DNA of 64,000 nucleotides. It comes from Paenibacillus albiflavus (GTDB lineage Bacteria; Bacillota; Bacilli; Paenibacillales; NBRC-103111). The notes below the pieces were generated by a model that saw only the letters and a list, made by a program, of their open reading frames with translations, ran no database searches and had not been told where the DNA came from. Every line of letters begins with the position of its first letter. The stretch's first letter is position 1. The stretch covers positions 62,001-126,000 of the forward strand of contig NZ_SKFG01000011.1 of NCBI RefSeq assembly GCF_004344915.1. Reading direction: 5' to 3'. Shown here piece by piece: positions 62,512 through 64,000 of this stretch. The translations under genes and the position numbers were made by a program.

Positions 62512-63942
62512 ATGAGTAAATTATGGGGTGGACGGTTTACGAAGAAAACAGATCAGCTCGTGGAAGAATACACAGCGTCCATTACGTTTGATAAAGAATT
62601 GGCTGTAGAGGATATCCAAGGTTCTATGGCACATGTCTCTATGTTAGGTAAGTGTGGTGTACTTCCTGCTGAAGACGTAGATACAATCAAAAATGGCTTG
62701 CAGCAAGTGCTCGGCATGATCGAGCGCGGCGAGCTTGAATATACGATTGCAAATGAAGATATTCATATGAATATCGAGAAAACGTTGATCGATCTTATTG
62801 GACCTGTCGGCGGCAAATTGCATACAGGTCGTTCTCGTAATGACCAAGTTGCAACGGATATGCATCTTTACTTACGCAAACGTGTAGTAGAGTTCGTCGG
62901 TCTATTGCAAAAGCTACAAGAAGCGCTAATTACGCAAGCCAAAGCGAATATCGACACTATCGTACCTGGTTATACGCATTTGCAGCGTGCGCAGCCGATT
63001 CTTTTGGCACATCATTTGATGGCTTATGTATCCATGTTCGGTCGCGATATTGAACGTCTGCAAGATAGCTATAAGCGTATTAATGTGCTTCCACTTGGAG
63101 CGGGTGCTTTGGCGGGAACGACTTTTGCAATTGATCGTCATTATACGGCAGAGCTGCTTGGCTTTGATGGCGTGTATGAGAACTCGTTAGATGCGGTTAG
63201 TGATCGTGATTTTATCGTTGAATTCCTATCGAATGCCTCGATGATCATGGTTCACCTATCCCGTCTATGTGAAGAAATGGTGCTGTGGATGAGTACGGAA
63301 TTTGGCTTCATTGAGTTAGATGATGCTTTCTGCACAGGCTCTTCCATCATGCCGCAGAAAAAGAACCCAGATGTTGCTGAGCTTGTTCGTGGCAAAACAG
63401 GACGTGTCTACGGTAACCTTTTCGGTCTGTTAACCGTTCTTAAATCGCTTCCGCTTGCTTACAACAAGGACATGCAGGAAGACAAAGAAGGGATGTTCGA
63501 TACAGTTCGTACGCTGCAAGGAGCGCTTCAATTGTTCGCGCCAATGGTTGCTACAATGAAGGTTAACCAAGGACGCATGCGTCAAGCTGTGAACCAAGAC
63601 TTCTCTAACGCAACTGACATTGCGGATTTCCTTGTGAACAAAGGCATGCCATTCCGTGAAGCGCATGAAGTAATCGGCAAAACAGTCCTGTACTGCATCC
63701 AGAATGGAAAATTCCTGCTTGATTTAACGTTGGATGAATTTAAGCAATTCTCGGAGCTATTTGATGATCGCATTTACGCGGTTCTTCAGCCTGAGCAAGT
63801 GGTCAACGCTCGTAATGTTTACGGCGGTACAGCAACGCCACAGGTTACTGCCGCTATCACACGCGCGGAAGCTAAGCTTACGGAGACAGCAGCATGGGTT
63901 GAATCCTATCATGCAAAAGCGAACCAAACCGTTTCCTTATAA
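62512..63942 (+). CDS. argH: Argininosuccinate lyase
   Basis: The 476-residue enzyme splits argininosuccinate into arginine and fumarate. It shows [36 protein letters not shown], and the fumarase-family signature [23 protein letters not shown] 62512 follows TAGGAGC; the in-frame codons upstream have no SD. It ends the arginine cluster. Confidence 0.96.
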   Translation: MSKLWGGRFTKKTDQLVEEYTASITFDKELAVEDIQGSMAHVSMLGKCGVLPAEDVDTIKNGLQQVLGMIERGELEYTIANEDIHMNIEKTLIDLIGPVGGKLHTGRSRNDQVATDMHLYLRKRVVEFVGLLQKLQEALITQAKANIDTIVPGYTHLQRAQPILLAHHLMAYVSMFGRDIERLQDSYKRINVLPLGAGALAGTTFAIDRHYTAELLGFDGVYENSLDAVSDRDFIVEFLSNASMIMVHLSRLCEEMVLWMSTEFGFIELDDAFCTGSSIMPQKKNPDVAELVRGKTGRVYGNLFGLLTVLKSLPLAYNKDMQEDKEGMFDTVRTLQGALQLFAPMVATMKVNQGRMRQAVNQDFSNATDIADFLVNKGMPFREAHEVIGKTVLYCIQNGKFLLDLTLDEFKQFSELFDDRIYAVLQPEQVVNARNVYGGTATPQVTAAITRAEAKLTETAAWVESYHAKANQTVSL

Positions 63943-63944
63943 GG

Positions 63945-63991
63945 AAAATATAGTGAGCCTATTGATTCAAGGATCGATAGGCTCATATTTT
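63945..63991 (+). terminator. argH terminator
   Basis: GAGCCTATTGAT (63955-63966) pairs with ATCGATAGGCTC (63973-63984) with one mismatch, flanked by AAAATA and ATATTTT. Confidence 0.85.
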
Positions 63992-64000
63992 ACCGTTCGC

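Overview
The window is chromosomal DNA of a motile, spore-forming, naturally competent-type Firmicute, most likely a Paenibacillus or close Paenibacillaceae relative. The signs are SLH-anchored Ig-like surface proteins, an alpha/beta-type small acid-soluble spore protein, DegS/DegU, ComFA/ComFC, and a comF-flgM-flgK-flgL-fliW-csrA-hag-flaG-fliD-fliS-fliT-hpf-secA-prfB-yvjA order that matches the Bacillus subtilis chromosome as I remember it. Base composition is AT-leaning, with two conspicuous GC-rich patches inside comFA and argJ. Several genes appear to use TTG or GTG starts behind strong Shine-Dalgarno (SD) sites.

Layout. 1-10.2 kb: end of an Ig-like repeat protein, then two large secreted proteins (9 and 11 Ig-like repeats plus three SLH domains each) flanking a small secreted protein, a spore SASP and metK. 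10.3-18.6 kb: a relic nucleotidyltransferase and a small hypothetical gene; a minus-strand MBOAT/SGNH pair likely to O-acylate an envelope polymer; a 103-bp tandem repeat; a lipoprotein flavoenzyme; and a secreted phosphodiester-glycosidase-like protein. 18.7-24.6 kb: degS-degU and the comF locus. 24.6-33.9 kb: the late flagellar operon, with sigma-D-like promoters ahead of flgM, hag and flaG, and a CsrA-type hairpin in the flagellin leader. 34-49 kb: a roughly 15-kb sugar island inserted between fliT and csp/hpf. It carries rfbB, rfbD, rfbF, an SDR, an NDP-sugar dehydrogenase, an FkbM-type methyltransferase and five glycosyltransferases, and it contains decayed copies of its own and of flagellar genes. 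Its place in the flagellar locus suggests flagellin glycosylation. 49.1-55.5 kb: a DnaA-box cluster, csp, hpf, secA, prfB (with the +1 frameshift site) and a yvjA-like gene. 55.6-64 kb: argC-J-B-D-F-G-H, preceded by two ARG boxes that overlap the promoter.

The most novel-looking signals are a dispersed two-hairpin element (five copies, with covariation-like changes) in leaders and gaps around flagellar and translation/secretion genes; the DnaA-box cluster next to csp; and the relic duplications that record how the glycosylation island grew. All calls come from reading the sequence; no database search was run.
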